From Bradyrhizobium yuanmingense (GTDB lineage Bacteria > Pseudomonadota > Alphaproteobacteria > Rhizobiales > Xanthobacteraceae), in the NCBI RefSeq assembly GCF_029167105.1, contig NZ_JARFML010000016.1, positions 1 to 64,000 of the forward strand: a stretch of DNA of 64,000 nt, in the 5' to 3' direction. Position 1 is the first letter of the stretch. Each line of letters begins with the position of its first letter. Below the pieces are notes generated by a model. The model ran no database searches and was not told where the DNA came from. It was given only the letters and a program-made list of their open reading frames with translations. The position numbers were made by a program, and so were the translations under genes. Positions 27,620 through 36,093 of the stretch are shown here, piece after piece.

Positions 27620-30496
27620 CTAGCTCGCCGCTTCCAGCCGCACTTCCGTGAGCAGCCGCATCGCCGCGTCGGCGTCCATCGGCTCGCCGAAGGCAAAGCC
27701 TTGCGCGTATTCGCAGCCCATCTGGTAGAGCTCGACGGCGTCGGAATCGGTCTCGGCGCCTTCGGCGACGACGTCCATGCCGAGATCGTGGGCGAGCGCG
27801 ATGATCGACTTCAGGATCACGGGGCGGGTGCCGCGGCTGCTGGTGCGCACGAACGACTGGTCGATCTTGATGGTGTCGAACGGGAAGCGCTGCAGATAGG
27901 CCAGCGAGGAGTGGCCTGTGCCGAAATCGTCGAGCGACAGCCCGGTGCCGAGCTCACGGATCCGGGTCAGCATCTGGGCTGCGTGCTCCGGATTCTCCAT
28001 CACCAGCGATTCCGTCAGCTCGAGCTTCAGCGTGCCGCGCGCCACCGAGGAGCGCGACAGCACGGTGCGGATGTCGTGGATCAAATCGTGGCGCAGCAGC
28101 TGCCGTGACGAGACGTTGACGGAGGCGAAGATCGGCTCGCGCGAGCGCATCGCCCGCTGCCACACCGACAGCTGCTTGGCGGTCTGGTCGAGCACGAACA
28201 TGCCGAGGTCGACGATCAAGCCGGTCTCTTCGGCGATGGTGATGAATTCGGAGGGCGCCATGCGCCCGAGCTTCGGGTGGTCCCAGCGCGCCAGGGCCTC
28301 GAAGCCGGCGATGGAGCGATCCTCCAGCCGCACGATCGGCTGGTACAGGATCGTGATCTCCTGCCGCTCGATGGCGCGGCGCAGTTCGCTCTCCAGCGTC
28401 AGGCGGTCGGTCTTGCGCGCCCGCATCGCCGGCTTGTAGACGTCGATGCGGTCGCCGCCGATCCGCTTGGAGTGATACATCGCCAGCTCGGCGTCCTTGA
28501 TGATCTCGTCCGTGAGCTGGGTTTGCGGATCGGACAGCGCGAGACCGATCGAGGCCGTGAGGAAGATCTCGCGGTCGTTGAAGGCGATCGGCGCGCGGAT
28601 GGTCTTGCGGATGGTCTCGGCGAAAGCGGTGATGCGGGCCGGGTCCTGCTCCGAGAGCAGGATCAGGCCGAACTGGTCGCCGGCCATCCGGGCCAGCGTG
28701 TCCTGCGGCTTCAGGATGCGGGTGAGGCGGCGCGCCAGCGTGAGCAGGATGGAATCGCCGACCGCGATCCCGACGGAATCGTTGACCTGCTTGAAGCGGT
28801 CGAGGTCGATCACCATCAGCGTCGGCCGCAGCGTCGGCATGGTCTTGGCGAAATGCGCGACCGCGCCCAGCCGGTCCATGAACAGTTTCCGGTTGGGCAG
28901 GCCGGTGAGATTGTCATGCACGGAATCGTGCAGCAGGCGCTCTTCCGCGTTGCGCAGCTCGGTGACGTCGGTCAGCGTGCCGACCACGCGCGAGACCTCG
29001 CCGTCCGAGCCGACCACCGGGCGCGCCTTGAGCGCGAACCACATGAAATGACCGTCCGGCGTGCGCAGACGGAAATCCTGCACCAGGCGGCCGCGGCGCT
29101 GGTCGAGCACGCTGTCGAGCGCGGCGCGGAAACGGTCCTGGTCGAGCGGATGCAGCACCTCCAACCAGGACGCCGCCGGGCCTTCCAGCGTGCCGCGCTT
29201 CAGCCCGAGCAGGGCTTCGGTCTCCGGGCTGGTGAACACCTTGTCGGCGGAGACGTCCCAGTCCCAGATCAGGTCGCCGGAGCCGGCCAGCGCCAAAGCG
29301 CGCCGCTCGATGTCGGAGACGACGCCCGTGCTGGCACCGCCGCCGGCAAAGGCGTGCTGCATCACCGTAAAGCCGATCAGCATCACGATCAGCACGAGGC
29401 CGCCGAGCAGGGCCGGGCCGACGATGTCGTTGGTGACCGAGCCCGCCACCGTCATGCCGGCCGCGACCACCCAGACCACGAGGAGGAACCAGGTCGGGAT
29501 CAAGAGCACAGCGCGATCGAAGCCGTGAGTGGAGAGATAGACGATCAGCGCGAAGCCGGCGAAGGCGATCAGCACCAGCGAGATGCGTGCGATGCCGGAA
29601 GCCACCGCCGGGTCGAACAGCGCGAGCGCGACCAGTGAGCCGAGGAAGGCGAGCCAGCCGACCGTGATGTGCGAATAGCGCACGTGCCAGCGGCTGAGAT
29701 TGAGATAGGCGAACAGGAACACCAGGAGTGTCGCCGCCAGGATCGCTTCGCCCGCCGCGCGCCAGATGCGCTCGGCGTTGTTCGACATGTCGAGCACCTT
29801 GCCCCAGAAGCCGAAATCGACGCCGATATAAACCAGCACCGCCCAGGCCAGCGCCGCTGCGGCCGGGAACATGATGCTGCCCTTGACCACGAACAGGATG
29901 GTCAGCACCAAGGCAAGCAAGCCGGAGATGCCGATCACGATGCCCTGGTAGAGCGTGAAGGAGTTGACCTTGTCCTTGTAGGCTTCCGGCTCCCACAGAT
30001 AGAGCTGCGGCAGCTTGTCGGTGCGCAGCTCCGCGACGAAGGTGACGACGGCGCCGGGGTCGAGCGTGATGCGGAACACGTCTGCCGTGGCGCTTTCCTG
30101 CCGTTCCGGCCGGTCGCCGATCGAGGGCGTGATGGTCGCGATGCGCGACAGGCCGAGGTCGGGCCACAGCAGTCCCGAGGAGACGATGCGGTAATGCGGA
30201 GCGACGATCAGGCGGTCGAGCTGGTCGTCGGTGTTGTTGGCGAGCGCGAACACCACCCAGTTCTGTCCGCCCTCGCGGGCCCGCACCTCGATCCGGCGGA
30301 CGATGCCGTCGGTGCCGGGTGCGGTGGAGACCTGGATACGATCGGCATCGCTGCGCTGATGCTCGAGCACGCCGGTGAGGTCGATCGCGGGCGCGTCGCT
30401 ACGGACGCTGACGGCGTCGAGCGCGCGCGCGGGATACGCGGCGACAAGAATCATGAGGCCCAGCGCGATGGGCGCGAGGCACCTGATCAGACGCAA
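27620..30496 (-). CDS. Membrane GGDEF-EAL protein with PAS domain, probable c-di-GMP phosphodiesterase
   Basis: 958 residues. A signal sequence, a periplasmic domain of about 150 residues (7TMR-DISM-like), seven or eight membrane segments (about 180-385), a PAS/PAC domain (about 395-520), GGDEF (about 530-690) and EAL (about 700-950). The GGDEF motif is degenerate (AGDQF), so synthesis is unlikely. The EAL domain keeps FEALARW, VNVSS, ELTES, DDFGTG, KIDQSF and AEGAET, the residues needed for metal binding and hydrolysis. It most likely breaks down c-di-GMP, opposing the cyclase next door. Confidence 0.92.
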   Translation of the reverse strand: MRLIRCLAPIALGLMILVAAYPARALDAVSVRSDAPAIDLTGVLEHQRSDADRIQVSTAPGTDGIVRRIEVRAREGGQNWVVFALANNTDDQLDRLIVAPHYRIVSSGLLWPDLGLSRIATITPSIGDRPERQESATADVFRITLDPGAVVTFVAELRTDKLPQLYLWEPEAYKDKVNSFTLYQGIVIGISGLLALVLTILFVVKGSIMFPAAAALAWAVLVYIGVDFGFWGKVLDMSNNAERIWRAAGEAILAATLLVFLFAYLNLSRWHVRYSHITVGWLAFLGSLVALALFDPAVASGIARISLVLIAFAGFALIVYLSTHGFDRAVLLIPTWFLLVVWVVAAGMTVAGSVTNDIVGPALLGGLVLIVMLIGFTVMQHAFAGGGASTGVVSDIERRALALAGSGDLIWDWDVSADKVFTSPETEALLGLKRGTLEGPAASWLEVLHPLDQDRFRAALDSVLDQRRGRLVQDFRLRTPDGHFMWFALKARPVVGSDGEVSRVVGTLTDVTELRNAEERLLHDSVHDNLTGLPNRKLFMDRLGAVAHFAKTMPTLRPTLMVIDLDRFKQVNDSVGIAVGDSILLTLARRLTRILKPQDTLARMAGDQFGLILLSEQDPARITAFAETIRKTIRAPIAFNDREIFLTASIGLALSDPQTQLTDEIIKDAELAMYHSKRIGGDRIDVYKPAMRARKTDRLTLESELRRAIERQEITILYQPIVRLEDRSIAGFEALARWDHPKLGRMAPSEFITIAEETGLIVDLGMFVLDQTAKQLSVWQRAMRSREPIFASVNVSSRQLLRHDLIHDIRTVLSRSSVARGTLKLELTESLVMENPEHAAQMLTRIRELGTGLSLDDFGTGHSSLAYLQRFPFDTIKIDQSFVRTSSRGTRPVILKSIIALAHDLGMDVVAEGAETDSDAVELYQMGCEYAQGFAFGEPMDADAAMRLLTEVRLEAAS

Positions 30497-30649
30497 GGTC
30501 AGTTCTCCGCGTTCGACGCAAACTCGTCAGTGCAAGGCAAATCTAGAAGGCGATTTCAGACCGGACCGATGCGGTTCGGTGCGTCGCGATAGATGCCACG
30601 AAAGCGAGGAAAATCAAAGGGTTTCCGGCTTGACCTGTGGGCCGCTGGC

Positions 30650-31648
30650 CTACGCCTCCAACACAATTTTGCCAATATGTGCGCTCGTTTCCATGCGCCG
30701 GTGCGCGTCTGCCGCCTTTTCCAGCGGGAAAGTGCTGTCCATTACCGGCTTGACGCGGCCTTCGCGCAAAAGCGGCATCACTTTCTGCTCGATCGCGGCC
30801 ACCATCGCCGCCTTGTCCGCATTACTACGGGGGCGCAAGGTCGAGCCGGTATGGGTCAGGCGCTTGACCATGACCTTGGCGATGTTGACGCTGACCTTGG
30901 GGCCGTTGAGGGTCGCGATCTGGACGATGCGGCCGTCGACCGCGGCGGCATCATAGTTGCGGTCGACATAGTCGCCGGCGACCATGTCGAGGATCAGGTT
31001 GACGCCAACGTTGTTGGTCTCCGCCTTGACCACGGCGACGAAATCTTCGGTCTTGTAGTTGATGGCGCGGTCGGCTCCCAGTTTGAGGCAGGCATCACAC
31101 TTGTCCTGCGATCCCACGGTGACGAACACTTTCGCACCGAAGGCTTTGGCAAGCTGAATGGCCATGGTGCCGATGCCGGAGGAGCCGCCATGGATCAGCA
31201 GCGTCTCGCCGGCCTTGAGGCCTCCGCGCTCGAACACATTGTGCCAGACCGTCATCAGGGTTTCCGGCAGCGCGCCGGCTTCCTTCATCGACAGTGCCGG
31301 CGGCACACTCATCGCCTGGGCGTCCTGGGCGATGCAGTACTGCGCATAGCCGCCGCCGGCGACCAGCGACATCACCTTGTCGCCGACCTTGTGCCGCTTG
31401 GCGTTGCTGCCGACCGCGACGACTTCGCCCGATATCTCGAGGCCGGGCAGGTCGCTGGCGCCGGGCGGCGGCGGATAGGCGCCGGAGCGCTGCGCCACGT
31501 CGGGCCGGTTGACGCCGGCAGCTTTGACCTTGACCAGGATCTCGTCGGGACCGGGCTGAGGAACGCTGCGTTGCTCCGGAACCAGCACCTCCGGTCCGCC
31601 GGGCTTGGAGATGGCGACCACGGTCATTTGCGCGGGCAGCTTGTCCAT
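30650..31648 (-). CDS. NAD(P)H:quinone oxidoreductase, zinc-free MDR family (PIG3-like)
   Basis: 332 residues of the medium-chain dehydrogenase superfamily without the structural or catalytic zinc cysteines. It shows VKAAGVNRPDVAQRSGAYPPPPGASDLPGLE, across about 45-75, and the nucleotide-binding IHGGSSGIGTMAIQLAKAFG region near 143-162. It fits the PIG3/quinone reductase branch (TIGR02824). Probable cytosolic quinone detoxification. Divergent from a DUF1192 gene. Confidence 0.9.
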   Translation of the reverse strand: MDKLPAQMTVVAISKPGGPEVLVPEQRSVPQPGPDEILVKVKAAGVNRPDVAQRSGAYPPPPGASDLPGLEISGEVVAVGSNAKRHKVGDKVMSLVAGGGYAQYCIAQDAQAMSVPPALSMKEAGALPETLMTVWHNVFERGGLKAGETLLIHGGSSGIGTMAIQLAKAFGAKVFVTVGSQDKCDACLKLGADRAINYKTEDFVAVVKAETNNVGVNLILDMVAGDYVDRNYDAAAVDGRIVQIATLNGPKVSVNIAKVMVKRLTHTGSTLRPRSNADKAAMVAAIEQKVMPLLREGRVKPVMDSTFPLEKAADAHRRMETSAHIGKIVLEA

Positions 31649-31766
31649 GATGTGTCCTTGAGCAAAGGTGCGGGAGGAAACGAGGCCCTTGCTTAGCCAG
31701 CGCGGTGCAGGCTGGCAACCGCCTCAGCCATGTGGTCCGACCCGCGGACGGAGAGGAGGAACGACG

Positions 31767-31958
31767 ATGCCGATCGAAGACGACGACCGTCCGCGCAAGA
31801 AGATCAGTCATGAAATTGGGCAGGACCTCTCACTTTTGTCAGTGGAGGAACTGACCGAGCGCGTGGCGCTGCTCAAGACCGAGATCGCAAGACTGGAAGA
31901 AGCCGCCAGCAAGAAACGCGCCTCGCGCGATGCGGCGAACAGTATTTTCAAGTCGTAG
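31767..31958 (+). CDS. DUF1192 protein
   Basis: 63 residues from ATG 31767, where the family starts (MPIEDDDRPRKK); a GAGAGGAGG ribosome site lies upstream. The rest is one predicted coiled helix (LLSVEELTERVALLKTEIAR). DUF1192 is a short alphaproteobacterial family with no established function. Confidence 0.88.
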   Translation: MPIEDDDRPRKKISHEIGQDLSLLSVEELTERVALLKTEIARLEEAASKKRASRDAANSIFKS

Positions 31959-32012
31959 TGATCGCCACAAGCGACTGTCGTCCCGGACGCGTGGGCCGAA
32001 CTTTCTCCGCCT

Positions 32013-32179
32013 CGTCATTCCGGGGCGGCGCGTCAGCGCCGAGCCCGGAATCCATAGCCACAGGCCGCTGAGACGGGCACGCTGATTGTGGCCGGCTACT
32101 CCATCCGCCTGTGGTCATGGATTCTCGGATGCGCAATGCGAATCCGAGCTCGCGACTTCATCGCGCCCCGGAATGACGG
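32013..32179. repeat. Palindromic intergenic repeat, family B (long copy)
   Basis: Outer arms CGTCATTCCGGGGCGGCGCG and CGCGCCCCGGAATGACGG; inner GAATCCATAGCCACAGGC and GCCTGTGGTCATGGATTC. The 167-base unit holds the two arms far apart. With the RNA candidate below it accounts for most of the 600-base gap 31959-32559. Confidence 0.8.
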
Positions 32180-32287
32180 CCAGAGTTTTGTTCCGCACTC
32201 CCACTCGGCCACTGGCCGACATGGCTAACGAAATCCCAAAAAATTAGCTCGTTTACTCCGGATTAAGCTTTCGGGTTTATGACTGGA

Positions 32288-32386
32288 ACTGTCCTCGTTT
32301 GGACACCGAGTGGCTCCTGTCCACTCTGTTTGACGCCTCCCTGTTATCAACTTTCAAAGCCGCCGGTCTCCGGCGGCTCTTTTTTT
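32288..32386 (+). ncRNA. Candidate small RNA with intrinsic terminator, orphan of any gene
   Basis: Three hairpins in a row with no open frame: TGTCC/GGACA (32290-32305), GAGTGG/CCACTC with loop CTCCTGT (32308-32326), and a terminator (32358-32386). Between the second and third lies an unpaired TTTGACGCCTCCCTGTTATCAAC stretch, across 32329-32351. CTCCT in the loop and CCTCCC in the linker are complementary to Shine-Dalgarno sequences. GGACA can pair with either of two flanking TGTCC copies, so two folds are possible. The 5' end is a guess. It could instead be a terminated leader of rcdA. No known family is assigned. Confidence 0.5.
32358..32386 (+). terminator. Strong Rho-independent terminator
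   Basis: Nine perfectly paired bases AGCCGCCGG / CCGGCGGCT around TCT, followed by C and a run of seven T. The nearest upstream gene on this strand ends 400 bases away, so the transcript it ends is probably the candidate small RNA. Confidence 0.85.
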
Positions 32387-32559
32387 GCGTTCACTGCCTG
32401 CTTTCGGCGTCTCATCCCGGTTGCATTCGAAAGGATTGACCCGCGGAAACCATATCCGCGCTTGTCACTGGACTCCGCGTCTTCCCCGCGCAATGATTTG
32501 TTCATCATAAGCCGGCGCCAAAGCCGGACAGTCAAACAGTTGCGTAAGAGGCGTTAACC

Positions 32560-33069
32560 ATGGAACGTTTGCAGGCAGACGGCGCGCTCGTTCAGCTCAG
32601 CGAGCGATTCACCAATTCTGCGGCGTTCGGGAATTTGTTCCGTGAGGGCATGGACCTCGTCGAGGAGACCGCCGCCTATCTCGACGGCGCCGGCCGCGTC
32701 GAGGCCAAGGCGCTCGACCGCGCCGTCAGCCTCACCTATGCGACCGAGAGCATGCGCCTCACCACGCGCCTGATGCAGCTTGCCTCCTGGCTGCTGCTGC
32801 ACCGTGCGGTCAAGGAAGGCGAGATGACGCTGAGCCAGGCCAATCGCGAGAAGACCAAGGTCAAGCTCACCGCCGCCGATCCCGGTCCCGCCGACACCAT
32901 CGAGAAGCTGCCCTCCCAGCTTCAGGACCTGATCCATCGCTCGATGAGCCTGCAGACCCGCGTCCGCCGCCTCGACAGCACGATCCACACCCCGCCGGCC
33001 GAGCAGGCCGCGATTGGCAACCCGCTGGTGCCGCACCTCAACGCACTGAAGGCCGCGTTCGAGCGGTAA
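32560..33069 (+). CDS. rcdA: RcdA-like protease adaptor (DUF1465)
   Basis: 169 residues, all-helical, matching DUF1465/RcdA: LSERFTNSAAFGNLFREGMDLVEETAAYLDG at the start (about 8-38), then YATESMRLTTRLMQLASWLLLHRAV. In Caulobacter RcdA works with CpdR, PopA and ClpXP to destroy CtrA and other cell-cycle regulators; a like role is expected here. The upstream region has a GANTC site (GACTC, in 32461-32480), the CcrM target, which fits cell-cycle control, and lies downstream of the candidate small RNA. Confidence 0.9.
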   Translation: MERLQADGALVQLSERFTNSAAFGNLFREGMDLVEETAAYLDGAGRVEAKALDRAVSLTYATESMRLTTRLMQLASWLLLHRAVKEGEMTLSQANREKTKVKLTAADPGPADTIEKLPSQLQDLIHRSMSLQTRVRRLDSTIHTPPAEQAAIGNPLVPHLNALKAAFER

Positions 33070-33080
33070 GGTCTATCTGC

Positions 33081-33167
33081 CGTCATTGCGAGCGAAGCGA
33101 AGCAATCCAGAATCCCCCGCAGAGGCAGTCTGGATTGCTTCGTCGCAAGCGCTCCTCGCAATGACGG
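33081..33167. repeat. Palindromic intergenic repeat, family A
   Basis: Arms CGTCATTGCGAGCGAAGCGA and GCGCTCCTCGCAATGACGG in the opposite orientation to the other A copies (the GGAG insertion is in the right arm). Sits between convergent rcdA and rpmE. Confidence 0.85.
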
Positions 33168-33179
33168 TGGCCCAAAACA

Positions 33180-33209
33180 AAAACGCCCCCGGTCTCCCGG
33201 GGGCGTTTT
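33180..33209 (-). terminator. rpmE terminator, possibly two-way
   Basis: Thirteen paired bases AAAACGCCCCCGG / CCGGGGGCGTTTT around TCTC. Reading leftward from rpmE the stem is followed by TTTTTGTTTT, a standard terminator. Rightward it ends in TTTT only, so it may also help stop rcdA. Confidence 0.88.
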
Positions 33210-33231
33210 CGTGTCCAGCCTTGCGACCGGC

Positions 33232-33459
33232 TCAATCCTTCTTGAGGAAGCCCGAAAACTTCTTCTGGAAGCGCGAGACGCGGCCGCCGCGGTCCATGAT
33301 CTGGGCGGAGCCGCCGGTCCAGGCCGGGTGCGACTTCGGGTCGATGTCGAGGTTCAGCGTGTCGCCTTCCTTGCCCCAGGTCGAGCGGGTCAGGTACTCG
33401 GTTCCGTCGGTCATGACGACCTTAATCGTATGATAATTCGGATGAATTTCGGCTTTCAT
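33232..33459 (-). CDS. rpmE: 50S ribosomal protein L31
   Basis: 75 residues, [10 protein letters not shown] start, [10 protein letters not shown] and the conserved HPAWTGG then RVSRFQKKF. It lacks the CxxC zinc cysteines, so it is the C- (zinc-free) form of L31. Part of the large ribosomal subunit. Divergent from the ABC exporter. Confidence 0.97.
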   Translation of the reverse strand: MKAEIHPNYHTIKVVMTDGTEYLTRSTWGKEGDTLNLDIDPKSHPAWTGGSAQIMDRGGRVSRFQKKFSGFLKKD

Positions 33460-33656
33460 GGCAATTCCTCGGCGCTCCGGCGCCTTCTTGGGTGGCTCGC
33501 GAATGACGGATTTGGGCGGCTCTATACCTCACGAAACCCCGCAAAACAAGCCATGCCGGCGCGCTGGACCGGGTTTGCCCCTAAGGGACTTCCCGGATTT
33601 GCCACTACTCCTGCACCGGCCTATTGGGAGCAGATCAATGCAACGGGTCGGATCTC

Positions 33657-35507
33657 ATGAGCGCAGTGGAACGGCTGGATGACCACGATGTCGAACGGCC
33701 CGCAATGAACGCCGCAGACACTCCCTCGATCGAGGCCGAGCTGATCGAAGCGCCGGCCAAGGGCCGCGCCAAGTTGCGGCCGCTGCTCGCGCTCGCGCCT
33801 TATGTGATCCGCTATCGCGGCCGGGCGGCGTTGGCCTTCGTCGCGCTCACGATCGCAGCGTTGACCACGCTGCTGGTGCCGGTCGCGGTGCGCAGGATGA
33901 TCGATTTCGGCCTGACGCCCGAGGGCATCGAGCTGATCAACAGCTACTTCTCGGTGATGCTCGCGGTCGTCGCCGTGCTCGCGATCGCCAGCGCCGCGCG
34001 CTACTACCTCGTGATGACGATCGGCGAACGCATCGTCGCCGATCTCCGGCGCGACGTCTTCGCCCATCTATTGTCGCTCTCTCCCGCCTTCTTCGATTCC
34101 GCCCGCAGCGGCGAATTGATCTCGCGCCTCACTGCCGACACCACCCAGCTGAAATCGGCCGTCGGCGCCTCCGTCTCGATCGCGCTGCGCAACCTGATGA
34201 TGTTCCTGGGCGCGACGGCGATGATGGTGATCACGAGCCCGAAGCTGTCGGGCTTCGTGCTGCTCGCCATCCCCCTGATCGTGCTGCCGCTGGTGGCGTT
34301 CGGGCGCTGGGTGCGGCGCCTGTCGCGCAATGCGCAGGACACGCTCGCCGACGCCTCCGCCTATGCGGGCGAGCTGGTCGGCGCGATCCGCACCGTGCAG
34401 GCCTATACCAGCGAGCGATTTGCCGAGAAGCGCTTCGGCGGCGAGGTCGAGCAGGCCTATGAAGCGGCGCGCACCTCGACCCAGGCCCGCGCCGTGCTGA
34501 CGGCGATCATCATCTTCATCGTGTTCGCAAGCGTGGTCGCCATCCTCTGGATCGGTTCGCATGACGTGCTCACCGGCGCGATCACGCCGGGCCGGCTCGG
34601 CCAGTTCGTGCTGTATGCCGTGTTCGCCGCAGCGGGCCTCGGCCAGCTCAGCGAGGTCTGGGGCGAGGTCTCGGCGGCGTCGGGCGCGGCCGAGCGCCTG
34701 TTCGAGATCCTCCACGTCGAGCCCGAGATCACCGCGCCCGCAGCGCCACTTGCGCTGCCGGTGCCGGCGCGCGGCGAGGTCGGCTTCGATCGGGTCAGCT
34801 TCGCCTATCCGGCGCGGTCCGATGTCAAGGTGCTCGATGCGGTGTCGTTCACCGTGCGCCCCGGCGAGAAGGTCGCGATCGTCGGTCCCTCCGGCGCCGG
34901 CAAGAGCACCATCTTTCATCTGCTGCTGCGCTTCTACGATCCGCGCAGCGGGACGATCTCGCTTGACGGCGTGCCGGTCAGGTCCGCCGACCCCGGCGAT
35001 TTCCGCGCGCGCATCGCTCTGGTGCCGCAGGAATCCGTGGTGTTCGCCGCGAGCGCCCGCGAGAACATCCGTTTCGGCCGGCCCGATGCGACCGATGCCG
35101 AGGTCGAGCGCGCCGCCGAGCTCGCTCATGCCGCCGAATTCATCCGCCGCCTGCCCGAAGGTTTCGAGACCGCGCTCGGCGAGCGCGGCGTGACGCTGTC
35201 CGGCGGCCAGCGCCAGCGCATTGCGATCGCACGCGCCATCTTGCGCGACGCGCCATTGTTGCTGCTGGACGAAGCCACCTCCGCGCTCGACGCCGAAAGC
35301 GAGACGCTGGTGCAGACCGCGCTGGAAGAGCTGATGCGCCACCGCACCACGCTCGTCATCGCCCACCGCCTCGCCACCGTGCTCTCCTGCGACCGCATCC
35401 TGGTGATGGACCAGGGCCGGATCGTCGAGCAGGGCACGCATGCCGAGCTCGTCGCGGCGAACGGGCTCTATGCGCGGCTGGCGCGGCTGCAGTTCGAGGG
35501 CGCGTAG
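33657..35507 (+). CDS. ABC exporter, fused permease and ATPase (MsbA/LmrA type)
   Basis: 616 residues from ATG 33657. The N-terminal half has six membrane segments of the exporter fold. The ATPase has Walker [10 protein letters not shown] (about residue 415), signature [14 protein letters not shown] and Walker [14 protein letters not shown] homodimeric exporter of lipids or drugs is expected; the cargo is unknown. No substrate hint comes from neighbours (GNAT, L31). Confidence 0.93.
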   Translation: MSAVERLDDHDVERPAMNAADTPSIEAELIEAPAKGRAKLRPLLALAPYVIRYRGRAALAFVALTIAALTTLLVPVAVRRMIDFGLTPEGIELINSYFSVMLAVVAVLAIASAARYYLVMTIGERIVADLRRDVFAHLLSLSPAFFDSARSGELISRLTADTTQLKSAVGASVSIALRNLMMFLGATAMMVITSPKLSGFVLLAIPLIVLPLVAFGRWVRRLSRNAQDTLADASAYAGELVGAIRTVQAYTSERFAEKRFGGEVEQAYEAARTSTQARAVLTAIIIFIVFASVVAILWIGSHDVLTGAITPGRLGQFVLYAVFAAAGLGQLSEVWGEVSAASGAAERLFEILHVEPEITAPAAPLALPVPARGEVGFDRVSFAYPARSDVKVLDAVSFTVRPGEKVAIVGPSGAGKSTIFHLLLRFYDPRSGTISLDGVPVRSADPGDFRARIALVPQESVVFAASARENIRFGRPDATDAEVERAAELAHAAEFIRRLPEGFETALGERGVTLSGGQRQRIAIARAILRDAPLLLLDEATSALDAESETLVQTALEELMRHRTTLVIAHRLATVLSCDRILVMDQGRIVEQGTHAELVAANGLYARLARLQFEGA

Positions 35508-35538
35508 ACGCCTCACACGGCGGAATGTACCGGGGAAC

Positions 35539-35979
35539 TCAGGCCTTCCACAACATCTTCAGCACCGGCCGGCCCGAGGTCGGGTTCACGTCGTCGCCCG
35601 CATGGGCAAAGCCGTTGCGCTCGTAGAAACGGATCGCCCGGGCATTGTCCTTGTTGACGAGCAGCGTGACGCCCGAGGGCGACAGGCGCTTGGCCTCGTC
35701 CACCAGCAGCCTTGCCGCGTCGGAGCCCCAATGCGCGGGATCGACGACGAGCTGGTCGAGATAGCCTTCGCCGTCGATGGTGACGAAACCGACCAGCGCG
35801 CCGTCCTGCTCCGCCACCACGATCTGGGCCTTCGGCACCAGATCCTTGCGCCAGCGCTCGCGCCACCATTCCAGCCGTGCCGCGAAGTCGATCTGCGGAT
35901 AGGCCTGCTGCCAGGTGCGATGCCAGAGATCGATCGCCGCGGCCTCGTCCTCGGGCCGATAGGGGCGGAGGTGGATCAT
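35539..35979 (-). CDS. GNAT family N-acetyltransferase
   Basis: 146 residues from ATG 35979 (MIHLRPYRPED). The open frame continues 35 codons upstream but that part is translated from repeat C2 and should be excluded. GNAT features: GFVTIDGEGYLDQLVVDPAHWG then the coenzyme A loop region, and FYERNGFAHAGDD. Substrate unknown. Confidence 0.9.
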   Translation of the reverse strand: MIHLRPYRPEDEAAAIDLWHRTWQQAYPQIDFAARLEWWRERWRKDLVPKAQIVVAEQDGALVGFVTIDGEGYLDQLVVDPAHWGSDAARLLVDEAKRLSPSGVTLLVNKDNARAIRFYERNGFAHAGDDVNPTSGRPVLKMLWKA

Positions 35980-35990
35980 CGGTTTACTCT

Positions 35991-36074
35991 CGTCATGGCC
36001 GGGCTTGACCCGGCCATCCATCCACCTCGCAGGAATCTTCCTGATGGATTGCCGGGTCAAGCCCGGCAATGACG
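35991..36074. repeat. Palindromic intergenic repeat, family C
   Basis: Arms CGTCATGGCCGGGCTTGACC and GGTCAAGCCCGGCAATGACG. Read in one frame its two arms give the peptides RVKPGHDE and LPGLTRQSI, a common source of false N-terminal extensions; it causes one on the GNAT gene. Confidence 0.85.
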
Positions 36075-36093
36075 AGCTGTGCATCCCTCACCA

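Noticed and set aside
28277-29638. 453-residue open frame antisense to the GGDEF-EAL gene
   Set aside because: Shadow; composition matches other antisense frames here.
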